Positions 1 through 6,444 of a stretch of DNA of 23,902 bases are shown here, piece by piece. A model generated the notes under the pieces. The model did not search any database. It saw only the letters and a program-made list of their open reading frames with translations, and was not told where the DNA came from. Position 1 is the stretch's first letter. Every line of letters begins with the position of its first letter. A program made the position numbers and the translations under genes. The DNA is from a virus, in IMG/VR virus record IMGVR_UViG_3300043419_000112, positions 1 through 23,902 of that record; one strand, written 5' to 3'.

Positions 1-237
1 TAGTTTTTCACGCCATTCCATTTCAACACTATATCCGCCTTTGAGATAAATGCCTGAAACTAGTAGCAGAGCACTTACTATCTGTAATATCAAATAATAA
101 GGTGCGATTGCTGGAAAATATCTCAGTAATCTGTTGATAGCAAAAAAAGTAAGGAATGAACTAATAGCTCCTGCAATCAATATAGTGTTAACTATATAGA
201 TCAAAAAAGAATCAGGAACAAAAGAAAAAGCCCACAT
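1..237 (-). CDS. Spanin-like two-TM membrane protein, 3' end outside window
   Basis: This ORF begins with ATG at 237-235, one base after the endolysin stop, and runs off the left edge after 79 codons. The start reads MWAFSFVPDS. Two hydrophobic stretches, about residues 12-34 and 45-65, look like membrane spans. They are followed by a charged segment, KGGYSVEMEWREKL, that continues out of the window. T4-like marine phages often carry such a small membrane protein beside the endolysin, and its charged C-terminal part commonly forms a periplasmic coiled coil. The position directly downstream of a lysin suggests a role in envelope disruption, as an inner-membrane spanin or holin-associated protein. 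That role is inference. A weak AGG lies upstream inside the lysin gene, so translation is probably coupled to it. Confidence 0.75.
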   Translation of the reverse strand, partial: MWAFSFVPDSFLIYIVNTILIAGAISSFLTFFAINRLLRYFPAIAPYYLILQIVSALLLVSGIYLKGGYSVEMEWREKL

Positions 238-238
238 T

Positions 239-865
239 TTATAAACCTAGAACGTGTAGTGCGTGATTGTAATGCTTAATGCGATCTTCAAGACCAATAG
301 TACCGCCGTTAATACGCTTAGTCATTGTTAGGATGTCGCCCTTATCAGCCCATTGGTTTAGGTTGTTTGTTTCCCAGAACCAGCAAGCTGATTGAACAGC
401 ACCTTCAAAGGTTGCTAGGTATTCCGGAACATCTTCAACAGGCATTTCTAAACTTGCTGCAAACCAGCTATAGTTGTCCTTACCGGTCAGCTGAATAAGT
501 CCACGACCACAGTAACGGAAGCCGTCTCCCGATGCTTCGTCTCCGTTGCCCATACGATTACCGTAAACACGGTTAGCAATCATTTCTTGTTTGTTTGCAT
601 ATGCAGCGGCAATAGCATCGTCGGGGAAATATTTAGGAAACACTTTTCTCAAACTAGCGGCCTTATAGTTTAGATTTTCTTTAAGCAATCTAAAGTTTCC
701 AGATTCGTGAGCACACTGAGCAATAAATGATGCTACACGTTGTGGAGTATTGATTTCGTATTCCGGTAAGATTTCGCTTAAAGCACTGTACCAGTTATCC
801 AAGTAAGGATTACCTGGAATCATCTGTGCTAGTTGTTCTTTTGTAAAATCAAATGTGAAACTCAT
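239..865 (-). CDS. Endolysin, glycoside hydrolase family 19 (chitinase-like)
   Basis: This 208-residue protein is a single GH19 catalytic domain, the fold of class I chitinases that many phages use as a peptidoglycan-cleaving lysozyme. Visible family signatures are AHESGNF (residues 52-58, with E54 the likely general acid), the GNGDEASGDGFRY segment (107-119, with E110 the probable second acidic residue) and the GRGLIQLTG block (120-128). There is no signal peptide or separate cell-wall-binding domain, so release probably needs a holin or the membrane protein downstream. The start at 865 is preceded by AAAGGAT at a good distance, lying across the end of the upstream gene. It forms a lysis pair with the membrane protein at 1-237. 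The family is clear; the bond cut (glycan strand) is inferred from the family. Confidence 0.93.
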   Translation of the reverse strand: MSFTFDFTKEQLAQMIPGNPYLDNWYSALSEILPEYEINTPQRVASFIAQCAHESGNFRLLKENLNYKAASLRKVFPKYFPDDAIAAAYANKQEMIANRVYGNRMGNGDEASGDGFRYCGRGLIQLTGKDNYSWFAASLEMPVEDVPEYLATFEGAVQSACWFWETNNLNQWADKGDILTMTKRINGGTIGLEDRIKHYNHALHVLGL

Positions 866-867
866 TG

Positions 868-1620
868 TTATATCCTTTGTAGTAACATTGCTTGACCGTT
901 ATTGTCAAACATAAAGTTGTCGCCTACCTTATTAATGTTGTAGTCGCCTAAAACTTTTGTGAGCCAAAATATTTCGCTCATAGCATCTTGATCCATCGTG
1001 ATAGCATCTGTAACACCTTCTAAGATGGATTCGGTTGTTGCTTCCTTGACCATGCGCAATTGAACTTTTTTATCAAATGCTTTATGTATTGTGATAATAT
1101 CGTTTTCGATAGTTAGGTCATCCATCAGAGTCTTGTTGAAAAACTTTTTGATACCTTCAGTCTTGATGTTTAGCATTAGTCCGTCGTAGTCTCTTGGAGT
1201 TTGAGGAATAACTGATCTAAGTGTTTCTTCAGAGACTTCGTGTTCTCCGCTTTTCTTATGATACTTAAACTTAAAGTCCTCAATGCCTGTTAACTTTTTA
1301 ATACCGTAGGTTAACTCTCTAATATTCTCTGCAAGTTTGCCCGACCTATCTAGTTCGACGAACACGTGATATTCACCTTTGTCATTTTCTCCGGAGCTTA
1401 CATCGGAGTCAAGAACAAAGTGATATCCTTTCTCGATAAACTCCATGAGGTCATTTGCTGGAGCACGATCTTTAACATAGAAACTTAAAACGCAGACATC
1501 TCTATCTTCGCCCATCTTTGATCTAAATGTATCTACGTCGAACATAGGATGTACCATTTCTTTTAGATCCAACGGACGCAGACCTTCATTAAGCTGCTGG
1601 TGCTGATTGTTCTTCTGCAT
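868..1620 (-). CDS. Hypothetical phage protein, 250 aa
   Basis: I do not recognise a named family. The protein is acidic and mixed alpha/beta in appearance. The N-terminal region reads LRPLDLKEMVHP (residues 14-25), a middle part (about 40-135) has alternating strands and helices with a conserved-looking FIEKGYHFVLDSD stretch, and a C-terminal part (about 145-250) ends in GQAMLLQRI. There is no membrane segment or signal peptide. The start at 1620 is ATG preceded by AGGA with an 8-base spacer, and it lies 32 nt inside the upstream gene, so the two are probably translationally coupled. The gene ends two bases before the endolysin start, and the lysin ribosome-binding site lies within its last codons. 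I recall similar uncharacterised proteins in T4-like cyanophages, but this is memory, not a search. Confidence 0.85.
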   Translation of the reverse strand: MQKNNQHQQLNEGLRPLDLKEMVHPMFDVDTFRSKMGEDRDVCVLSFYVKDRAPANDLMEFIEKGYHFVLDSDVSSGENDKGEYHVFVELDRSGKLAENIRELTYGIKKLTGIEDFKFKYHKKSGEHEVSEETLRSVIPQTPRDYDGLMLNIKTEGIKKFFNKTLMDDLTIENDIITIHKAFDKKVQLRMVKEATTESILEGVTDAITMDQDAMSEIFWLTKVLGDYNINKVGDNFMFDNNGQAMLLQRI

Positions 1621-2128
1621 TTGTCATGTCCTGTACTTGTTCGTCGGCCGCTTGTATCTCTCCAGATCTATTATTTTGATTTAATAGATCGTCAACCTTG
1701 TTCTTATCTAATTCTGTATAGCCTCTGTTGATATCGTTCATCAACTTCTTAGGCATTGCAATCTTAACCATCCATATTGGCTTGTGGTCAATCTTGCCTT
1801 TTCGTGTTCCTGGTCTGATATCGCCTGGTGTTTTAATTTTTCTTACAGATGCTATTTCAGATTCTGCAAACTGTACTTTGCATCCGTACTCTAATAATCT
1901 CATGCCGCCCTTGGGTTCGGGCATTTTTTCTTTAGGCCACATAAAAGTACATTCTACCCAGTACTTTGTTTCCTTGGGCCCTTCTACTAGCTCGCCGTCG
2001 ATCCAGTTATCGTAAACATAGGTGTCTAGTTCGTCAATAACACGTTCGAAGTCTTTGAGTAAATTTAGGCTGTTGTTAGAACCGTAAACCTGTTCTATAT
2101 TTGCTATAATGTCTTTAATGTCTGCCAT
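1589..2128 (-). CDS. Hypothetical phage protein, 179 aa
   Basis: The protein starts MADIKDIIANIEQVY and has no family I can name. It has a helical N-terminus (1-40), a strand-rich central part with aromatic residues (KYWVECTFMWP, about 55-65) and an acidic, glutamine- and alanine-rich tail that looks disordered. I chose the ATG at 2128 because GGGAG lies five bases upstream. In-frame starts farther out (TTG at 2155, ATG at 2140) have no comparable site. The 3' end overlaps the next gene by 32 nt in another frame. It is the first gene of the minus-strand run leading to the endolysin, with a late-promoter-like motif just upstream, so it is probably expressed late. Function unknown. Confidence 0.82.
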   Translation of the reverse strand: MADIKDIIANIEQVYGSNNSLNLLKDFERVIDELDTYVYDNWIDGELVEGPKETKYWVECTFMWPKEKMPEPKGGMRLLEYGCKVQFAESEIASVRKIKTPGDIRPGTRKGKIDHKPIWMVKIAMPKKLMNDINRGYTELDKNKVDDLLNQNNRSGEIQAADEQVQDMTNAEEQSAPAA

Positions 2129-2142
2129 GATATCTCCCATTG

Positions 2143-2148
2143 TATTTA
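2143..2148 (-). promoter_or_regulatory. Late-promoter-like motif (ATAAATA)
   Basis: On the minus strand this reads CGATAAATAC, close to the T4 late promoter element TATAAATA. It lies 14 bases upstream of the ATG at 2128 and would start a very short leader near the GGGAG site. It is one of a set of NTAAATA motifs placed before gene starts in this window. The promoter role is inferred. Confidence 0.45.
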
Positions 2149-2192
2149 TCGTCAAAACTTAAACATAACTTATATCTTTTTGAATCTCGTCT

Positions 2193-2198
2193 TAAATA
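2193..2198 (+). promoter_or_regulatory. Late-promoter-like motif upstream of phoH (TTAAATA)
   Basis: The plus strand reads CTTAAATAC here, 73 bases before the phoH start, with the same TAAATA core as the other candidates in the window. The predicted leader would contain the hairpin at 2213-2240 and the ribosome-binding site at 2253-2259. The role is inferred from position and similarity to TATAAATA. Confidence 0.4.
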
Positions 2199-2212
2199 CA
2201 AATGTGTTCGGA

Positions 2213-2240
2213 CACGGACACAAGCGGTTTGAGGTCCGTG
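2213..2240 (+). promoter_or_regulatory. Leader hairpin between divergent genes, upstream of phoH
   Basis: Arms CACGGAC (2213-2219) and GTCCGTG (2234-2240) pair perfectly over seven bases around a 14-base loop. No T-run follows on either strand, so it is not an obvious rho-independent terminator. It lies in the predicted phoH leader and may stabilise or regulate that mRNA, but its function is not known. Confidence 0.5.
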
Positions 2241-2252
2241 CCTAACACGTTA

Positions 2253-2259
2253 AAGGAGG
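2253..2259 (+). promoter_or_regulatory. Strong ribosome-binding site of phoH with long spacing
   Basis: AAGGAGG is a perfect Shine-Dalgarno sequence, but 12 bases separate it from the ATG at 2272, longer than the usual 5-9. No in-frame start codon lies closer. AAGG (2253-2256) can pair with CCTT (2265-2268), which would hide part of the site in a small hairpin. Confidence 0.6.
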
Positions 2260-2271
2260 GCTAACCTTAAT

Positions 2272-3015
2272 ATGAAGCGAAAAAAAGCGCAACAGCAGCA
2301 ATCAAGTCAGCATTATGACCCACGTTTTCAAGATAACGTTATAAATATTGATCAACGTCTAAATGAAAAGCGCAAGCGAGTCCAGATATATCCCAAGAAT
2401 CTAAGTCAAGAGACTTACTTACTCAAACTAAACGATCCCCAGAAAATGATAGTTTTTGCTATCGGCCCAGCCGGTACAGGAAAAACCATGCTGGCCGTTC
2501 AGTGGGCAGTTGATCAGTTGAAGTATGGAGATGTTGATAAGATCATTGTTACAAGACCTGCTGTTTCCGTAGACGAGGAACATGGATTCCTCCCAGGCGA
2601 TCTAAATGAAAAAATGGCGCCTTGGACCAAGCCTATTTTTGATGTATTTTCTGAAAACTTCAATGCTAGAGAAATCGAAAACTTTGTACGAGAAGGAGTG
2701 ATTGAAACTAGCCCTCTAGCATATATGAGAGGAAGAACATTCAAAAACGCGATAGTTATTGCTGACGAGATGCAGAATGCAACGCCAAGCCAAATGAAGA
2801 TGTTACTTACTAGATTAGGAACCGGATCAAGAATGGTTGTAACTGGAGACCTACAACAAGCAGACCGCCCAAGTAACAATGGACTTCTAGAATTTTTGAA
2901 GTTGTATAATGACTTTGATGCACATAGATATGTAGATCTATGTAAGTTTACAGTGCAAGACGTAGAACGTCATGAAGCAGTTAAGGAGATACTAGCTATA
3001 TACGGTGACAAATAA
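2272..3015 (+). CDS. phoH: PhoH-like P-loop ATPase
   Basis: This 247-residue protein has the PhoH ATPase core. The Walker A motif GPAGTGKT is at 65-72, the family segment GFLPGDLNEKMAPW at 105-118, the Walker B motif IVIADE at 161-166, and the sensor-like VVTGDLQQ follows near 189-196. The first 45 residues are a basic, glutamine-rich extension, probably flexible. PhoH proteins are very common in marine phages. They bind and hydrolyse ATP and are suspected to act on RNA or in the phosphate-starvation response, but their phage role is unsettled. The gene stands alone on the plus strand, with its own leader, strong ribosome-binding site and terminator-like hairpin, facing the dCMP deaminase gene. 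The family call is secure. Confidence 0.95.
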   Translation: MKRKKAQQQQSSQHYDPRFQDNVINIDQRLNEKRKRVQIYPKNLSQETYLLKLNDPQKMIVFAIGPAGTGKTMLAVQWAVDQLKYGDVDKIIVTRPAVSVDEEHGFLPGDLNEKMAPWTKPIFDVFSENFNAREIENFVREGVIETSPLAYMRGRTFKNAIVIADEMQNATPSQMKMLLTRLGTGSRMVVTGDLQQADRPSNNGLLEFLKLYNDFDAHRYVDLCKFTVQDVERHEAVKEILAIYGDK

Positions 3016-3041
3016 AAAGTGGGGGATCACTCCCCCACTTT
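3016..3041. terminator. Hairpin terminator between phoH and the dCMP deaminase gene
   Basis: Arms AAAGTGGGGGA (3016-3026) and TCCCCCACTTT (3031-3041) pair over 11 bases around a 4-base loop, immediately after the phoH stop. A-rich sequence precedes it and the right arm ends in TTTG, so it can act in both directions, best for phoH. The right arm also encodes the last codons of the convergent deaminase gene, whose TGA stop falls in and beside the loop. Confidence 0.82.
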
Positions 3042-3470
3042 GTTTACTTCTATCCCTGACTTTTTAAGAAACTCTAATCCCGCCATGTCCCTATAACTAT
3101 TGCGGTAGTATACATTAGATATGCCGCTTTGGTATATAAGTTTGGCACAATCAAGACAAGGAGCATGAGTAATAAAAACACTAGCATTACTACCACTTTG
3201 GCTCGAACGGGCCAACTTTGCAATCGCATTAGATTCAGCATGAAGTACCTCTGGTCTTGTTTTAAGTTCTGTTGTGTAGTCGTTATCTTCTTCTACAAGA
3301 ACTTCATATTCGCAATTATTATCCCACCCAGCAGGCATACCATTGTACCCGTAGCTGATAACACTATCGTCTTTGACAATGACGGCCCCAACCTGTAATC
3401 TTTTAGCATGACTAAGCTGGGCTGCTCTTTCCGCCCAATCCATGTACATGTTAACAAACTTTTCTTTCAT
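3027..3470 (-). CDS. cd: Deoxycytidylate (dCMP) deaminase
   Basis: This 147-residue member of the cytidine/deoxycytidylate deaminase family carries the zinc site HAE (H77, E79) and PCLDC (C105, C108), with E79 the proton shuttle. The N-terminal ER-AAQLSHAKRLQVGAVIVKD and YNGMPAG segments are typical of dCMP deaminases. It would convert dCMP to dUMP, feeding dTMP synthesis for phage DNA, as T4 gene cd does. The length is near the family norm of about 150. Its ATG shares one base with the stop of the clamp-loader gene (TAATG), implying coupled translation. Its last codons form one arm of the phoH terminator hairpin. No pathway partner such as thymidylate synthase is in the window. Confidence 0.93.
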   Translation of the reverse strand: MKEKFVNMYMDWAERAAQLSHAKRLQVGAVIVKDDSVISYGYNGMPAGWDNNCEYEVLVEEDNDYTTELKTRPEVLHAESNAIAKLARSSQSGSNASVFITHAPCLDCAKLIYQSGISNVYYRNSYRDMAGLEFLKKSGIEVNKVGE

Positions 3471-4393
3471 TATAGTCTTGCTAATCTAGCTAATGTTGCG
3501 CTGAGATTAATTTCTGGATCGATTACCAAGGTATGGTCGACCATACCTTGTTTTAGGATCTGAATAGCTTTAAACTGCTTCTCGTCGTCACCGAAGACTT
3601 CGATGTTATCATACAGCCATCTATAGATATCTCCCATATCATCGGCCTGTACTTTACCGCAAAGCATTTTTCTAGCCTCATTAATTTTGCCTGCTTTAAA
3701 AAGTTCAACCATGTCGAACTTCCATTCGGCAAGCCCCGAGTCACTCTTAGCAGGAGGATGCAGTTTTCCTTCACTGCAATTTTGTTGCAGTAGATTGATA
3801 CATTTTCTTAAATCTGGATATGTAGTTGACACATAGAGATCGAGATTGTCGAGATCGAACTCTATATTTTCTTCTACTAAGATAGTTGCGGCTCTTGCAG
3901 TAAACTCAGTTTGATCAAGTTTAGTAAAATGAAACTGCTGGCAGCGACTATGCAGTGCAGGAACAATACGACTAGGAGTGTTGCATGTTAAAATGAATCT
4001 AGCAAATCTAGAATATTCTTCCATAACACCTTTGAGAGCATCTTGTGCCTCAGGGCTCAATCGATCAGCCTCGTCGAGTAGTACAACCTTAAACGGACCA
4101 TATGGAATCATCTGTACAAAGTTTGTAATTTTTTCACGTACAACAACACCGATACCCGTTTCTCGACTGGCGTTAATCTCTAACACATCGAATGGTTCAA
4201 TACCAATCTCGTGTACTAACATTTTAGCCATAGTAGTTTTTCCAATACCAGGTGTTCCGCTCAGCAGTAGGTGAGGAATACTTTTGTCAGTAACCCACGA
4301 ACTAACCTGCCTTCTTTGTCCTTCGTCTCTCCAGACATATTCATCTAATGTTTTAGGTCTATATTTTTCAACCCATAGTTCTTTTATGCTCAT
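3470..4393 (-). CDS. 44: Sliding-clamp loader ATPase subunit (T4 gp44-like)
   Basis: This 307-residue AAA+ ATPase is of the replication factor C / T4 gp44 type. It opens with WVEKYRPKTLDEYV, the classic clamp-loader start. Walker A is GTPGIGKT (46-53), Walker B ends in DEAD (107-110), the sensor 1 region is LTCNTPSRI (135-143) and the arginine-finger SRC motif is at 149-151. The C-terminal third is the helical collar domain. With gp62 it would load the gp45 clamp on DNA for the phage polymerase. gp62 was not recognised in this window. Its start overlaps the stop of the small membrane-protein gene by four bases (ATGA), and its stop overlaps the deaminase start by one. Assignment to the gp44 group is confident. 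Confidence 0.95.
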   Translation of the reverse strand: MSIKELWVEKYRPKTLDEYVWRDEGQRRQVSSWVTDKSIPHLLLSGTPGIGKTTMAKMLVHEIGIEPFDVLEINASRETGIGVVVREKITNFVQMIPYGPFKVVLLDEADRLSPEAQDALKGVMEEYSRFARFILTCNTPSRIVPALHSRCQQFHFTKLDQTEFTARAATILVEENIEFDLDNLDLYVSTTYPDLRKCINLLQQNCSEGKLHPPAKSDSGLAEWKFDMVELFKAGKINEARKMLCGKVQADDMGDIYRWLYDNIEVFGDDEKQFKAIQILKQGMVDHTLVIDPEINLSATLARLARL

Positions 4394-4557
4394 ACCATCT
4401 CCTCTAAAATACCAAGTCCCTCAGCAACAATAAGACTGGCACCACATAACACAGGAAACCCCATGATCAAAGCAATACCCGCGCCAATGCGGATAACACT
4501 TTTTGCCAAGCTAACATAAAAATGTCCTCGGCTTGTATCCTTAGGTTGTATTTCCAT
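4390..4557 (-). CDS. Small membrane protein, 55 aa
   Basis: The protein begins MEIQPKDTSRGHFYVSLAKS and carries one long hydrophobic stretch, about residues 21-48 (rich in I, G, A, L), ending GILEEMV. It is most likely a single-span or hairpin membrane protein with a short N-terminal soluble part. I chose ATG 4557 because AAAGGAT stands at a good distance. ATG 4575 and TTG 4578 lack a site. It lies between the cytidylyltransferase gene (17-nt overlap) and gp44 (4-nt overlap), so it is translated as part of the coupled run. No family was recognised and the function is unknown. Confidence 0.72.
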   Translation of the reverse strand: MEIQPKDTSRGHFYVSLAKSVIRIGAGIALIMGFPVLCGASLIVAEGLGILEEMV

Positions 4558-4975
4558 TTTTAATCCTTTCTGCATCAACTACTCGTTGACGTAATTCTGT
4601 TGTTGAGAAACTATGCCTGCGTTCGTTAAAATGTAGGATTACATTATTATCGATACATTGGTATTTGCCAGTAAATTCAACATCTCGGTATTCTGCACCT
4701 AGTATTCTAACATTTATAGGGTAACTAAGCAATATGTCAACTAGTTCTTTTTCCGTAGCATATACAACTACTTCGTCTACGTACTTACAAGCCTGTAGCT
4801 GTACATATCTTTCAAACACTGATTGTACAGGTTTGTTTTTATTAGGGCGATCGATAGTTGGATCAGTTTGTAATCCTACTATTAGATAGTCACATTGTTC
4901 TTTAGCTTCTTTGAGCATCATAATATGACCTGCGTGAAACAAGTCAAAGGTCGAACATGTAAATCCAGTCTTCAT
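4541..4975 (-). CDS. Cytidylyltransferase-like nucleotidyltransferase (TagD type)
   Basis: This 144-residue protein matches the small HxGH nucleotidyltransferase family of glycerol-3-phosphate cytidylyltransferase (TagD) and related enzymes. The CTP-binding HAGH motif is at 14-17, after the typical GFTCSTFDLF. The ER-(X)n-CKYVDEVV segment follows the first helix-strand pair. The second signature, usually RTxGISTT, appears as FSTTELR at 123-129. Such enzymes join CTP to a phosphorylated alcohol or sugar to give a CDP-activated donor. The substrate cannot be read from the sequence; glycerol-3-phosphate is the family's best-known one. With the UDP-sugar dehydrogenase nearby it hints at phage modification of surface or nucleic-acid glycans. 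The start overlaps the upstream stop as ATGA. Confidence 0.85.
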   Translation of the reverse strand: MKTGFTCSTFDLFHAGHIMMLKEAKEQCDYLIVGLQTDPTIDRPNKNKPVQSVFERYVQLQACKYVDEVVVYATEKELVDILLSYPINVRILGAEYRDVEFTGKYQCIDNNVILHFNERRHSFSTTELRQRVVDAERIKNGNTT

Positions 4976-5271
4976 TCTTCTTCCTCTGGTAACATTTTGT
5001 CAATAATAGGCTCGTCGCTGCCTGGAAAGTATGTAACATGATATTCTGTTTCACCTATCATGTAATAGTCAGTCCAGCTTTGCTGATTGTTAGTTTGTTT
5101 GTAAGGCTTAGTTAAATTTAGTAGAAGCATTGTATGCTGTTTCTCATCGCCCTCTAACGTCTTATGGGGAGGACCCATAACCCTACGCATGAACTCTTTG
5201 AGCTTTACAGGATCTTTCCGTAGCTCGGCTCCGTGAGCTCGTATACGTTTTAAATATTCTTCGTTAGTCAT
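4972..5271 (-). CDS. Hypothetical protein, 99 aa
   Basis: The protein begins MTNEEYLKRIRAHG and is charged, with a helical N-terminal half (to about residue 40), then a strand-rich half with DYYMIGETEYHVTYFPGSDEP and an acidic end (PEEEE). No membrane segment or known motif is visible. I chose ATG 5271 because the only farther in-frame start is TTG at 5292 without a ribosome-binding site. ATG 5271 overlaps the MazG stop by eight bases. Its own upstream site is weak, so it probably relies on ribosomes finishing mazG. Function unknown. Confidence 0.75.
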   Translation of the reverse strand: MTNEEYLKRIRAHGAELRKDPVKLKEFMRRVMGPPHKTLEGDEKQHTMLLLNLTKPYKQTNNQQSWTDYYMIGETEYHVTYFPGSDEPIIDKMLPEEEE

Positions 5272-5635
5272 TCTTTTTAAGGAACGGTGCAAGTTCAGGA
5301 GCCGTCCAACCTAATGGTTTGAGCACCTTGCCATCTTCGCGTTTGCGAACCTTACCTGTTTCACTATCGATCTTAGCAAAGTTAGTACGCATAACTTCTT
5401 TCCATGCGCCTTCGCCGTCTGCGCCCATTGAATGAATAGCACCAATAGTAACAACTAGAATATCGATTAGTGCATCAAGTGTTTCTACTTCATCACCTGC
5501 TGCCAATGCTTCTAGCAATTCTTTGTTTTCTTCTTGAATCAGTTTAACGTACATGTCAAACTGTGGGGTATCACCAGTGACGCTTTGGTCACAGGCTTTC
5601 ATAAACTTCGCTTGATCACGGAACGGATTTGTCAT
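5264..5635 (-). CDS. mazG: MazG-like nucleotide pyrophosphohydrolase
   Basis: This 123-residue all-alpha NTP pyrophosphatase carries the family's magnesium-binding pattern: EENKE at 35-39 (ExxxE type) and ETLDALID at 51-58 (E51, D54, D58). Cyanophage-type MazG proteins are similarly short, with one domain. They hydrolyse (d)NTPs to the monophosphate, with suggested preference for dGTP/dCTP or a role in lowering alarmone. Which applies here cannot be told. The C-terminus (KREDGKVLKPLGWTAPELAPF) extends past the core and resembles that of phage homologues. The start shares one base with the stop of the dehydrogenase gene (TAATG), so the two are coupled. Confidence 0.9.
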   Translation of the reverse strand: MTNPFRDQAKFMKACDQSVTGDTPQFDMYVKLIQEENKELLEALAAGDEVETLDALIDILVVTIGAIHSMGADGEGAWKEVMRTNFAKIDSETGKVRKREDGKVLKPLGWTAPELAPFLKKND

Positions 5636-6441
5636 TATAATTTCCTATGTTTTTTATTAATAGTTTCGACTTGTTGCATTAATTCAAAGTCGATATTTTT
5701 ATCTAATGCTTCTGTTATTATAGCAGCTATGTCCTTAGGAAAACAAGCACCGCCCCAACCTTTCTGACCATCTGTTCCCGGAACATTTATATGAGTTTGT
5801 CCGATCCTGTTATCTAACGTTAATAGGTATTTGATGTCGTTCCAACTGGTATCCTGGGCATCGGCGAGTTCTTTAAACTCGTTCATAAAGGTTACCTTCA
5901 TTGCTAGGTAACTATTCATCATGTATTTGAACAATGCCGCAGTCTGAATTGGAACATTAACAAATCTCTGGCCGCCTGGATTAACACATCTTCCCCTACG
6001 CACGGTTACCTCGGCCTTAGAAGTCCAGTTGGGATGACCTCCCATTACTTGATACTCGGCAGTCTGGTAGTCAACGATATTATTAGCAGCCGTTAGGAAT
6101 TCAGGAATGTGAACAATGTTTGGATATTGTTGTTGTAAACGTACATACACGCTCGGAGGTGCAGTTGTTTTGCAGATGATTGGGATTTGTTTGTTGATCA
6201 GAACAAACAAAAGATCTTTAAGAACTTGTTCTAAGATCGATGTATCGCATCGACCGTCTTCTAATGTAGGATCTACACACGGACTAGGAACGCAGACAAA
6301 AATAGCATCACATTTAGTTAGGTCTGCGTAGTTAACACTATCTGGATATTTTGGATCTTTGATTAGAATCTCATCGCTGTACTTATGAGCTTCTCTTACG
6401 GCCTGTCCAACATATCCGTACCCTACAATGCCAATAATCAT
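5635..6441 (-). CDS. UDP-glucose/GDP-mannose dehydrogenase family protein, C-terminal domain missing
   Basis: The 268-residue protein has the NAD-binding domain (GYGYVG at 7-12) and the central dimerisation domain with PEFL (113-116), the NSYLAMKVTFMNE helix (176-188, K182) and the nucleophile motif GGACFPKD with C233. Typical UDP-sugar dehydrogenases run 390-450 residues and end in a third domain that binds the UDP moiety. Here the chain stops about 35 residues after the catalytic cysteine with a basic end and a clean stop overlapping mazG. It would oxidise a nucleotide sugar to the uronic acid in two NAD-dependent steps if the missing domain is supplied by the dimer or not needed. Substrate unknown. 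It starts three bases after the upstream stop, with no good ribosome-binding site. Confidence 0.88.
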   Translation of the reverse strand: MIIGIVGYGYVGQAVREAHKYSDEILIKDPKYPDSVNYADLTKCDAIFVCVPSPCVDPTLEDGRCDTSILEQVLKDLLFVLINKQIPIICKTTAPPSVYVRLQQQYPNIVHIPEFLTAANNIVDYQTAEYQVMGGHPNWTSKAEVTVRRGRCVNPGGQRFVNVPIQTAALFKYMMNSYLAMKVTFMNEFKELADAQDTSWNDIKYLLTLDNRIGQTHINVPGTDGQKGWGGACFPKDIAAIITEALDKNIDFELMQQVETINKKHRKL

Positions 6442-6444
6442 ATA

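Noticed and set aside
1728-2015. 95-codon plus-strand frame opposite the 179-residue gene
   Set aside because: It is opposite a well-supported gene with a good ribosome-binding site and lacks one of its own.
2211-2242. Repeated GGAC units near the phoH leader as a mobile-element end
   Set aside because: The inverted repeat is short, there is no transposase or target duplication, and a leader hairpin explains it.
2340-2347. Exact TATAAATA on the plus strand inside phoH
   Set aside because: It is a perfect T4 late element but lies within codons 23-26 of phoH with no gene start close downstream. It is most likely chance or an internal start of no clear use.
3129-3398. 89-codon plus-strand frame opposite the dCMP deaminase
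   Set aside because: The deaminase has intact catalytic motifs on the other strand. The antisense frame has no recognisable feature.
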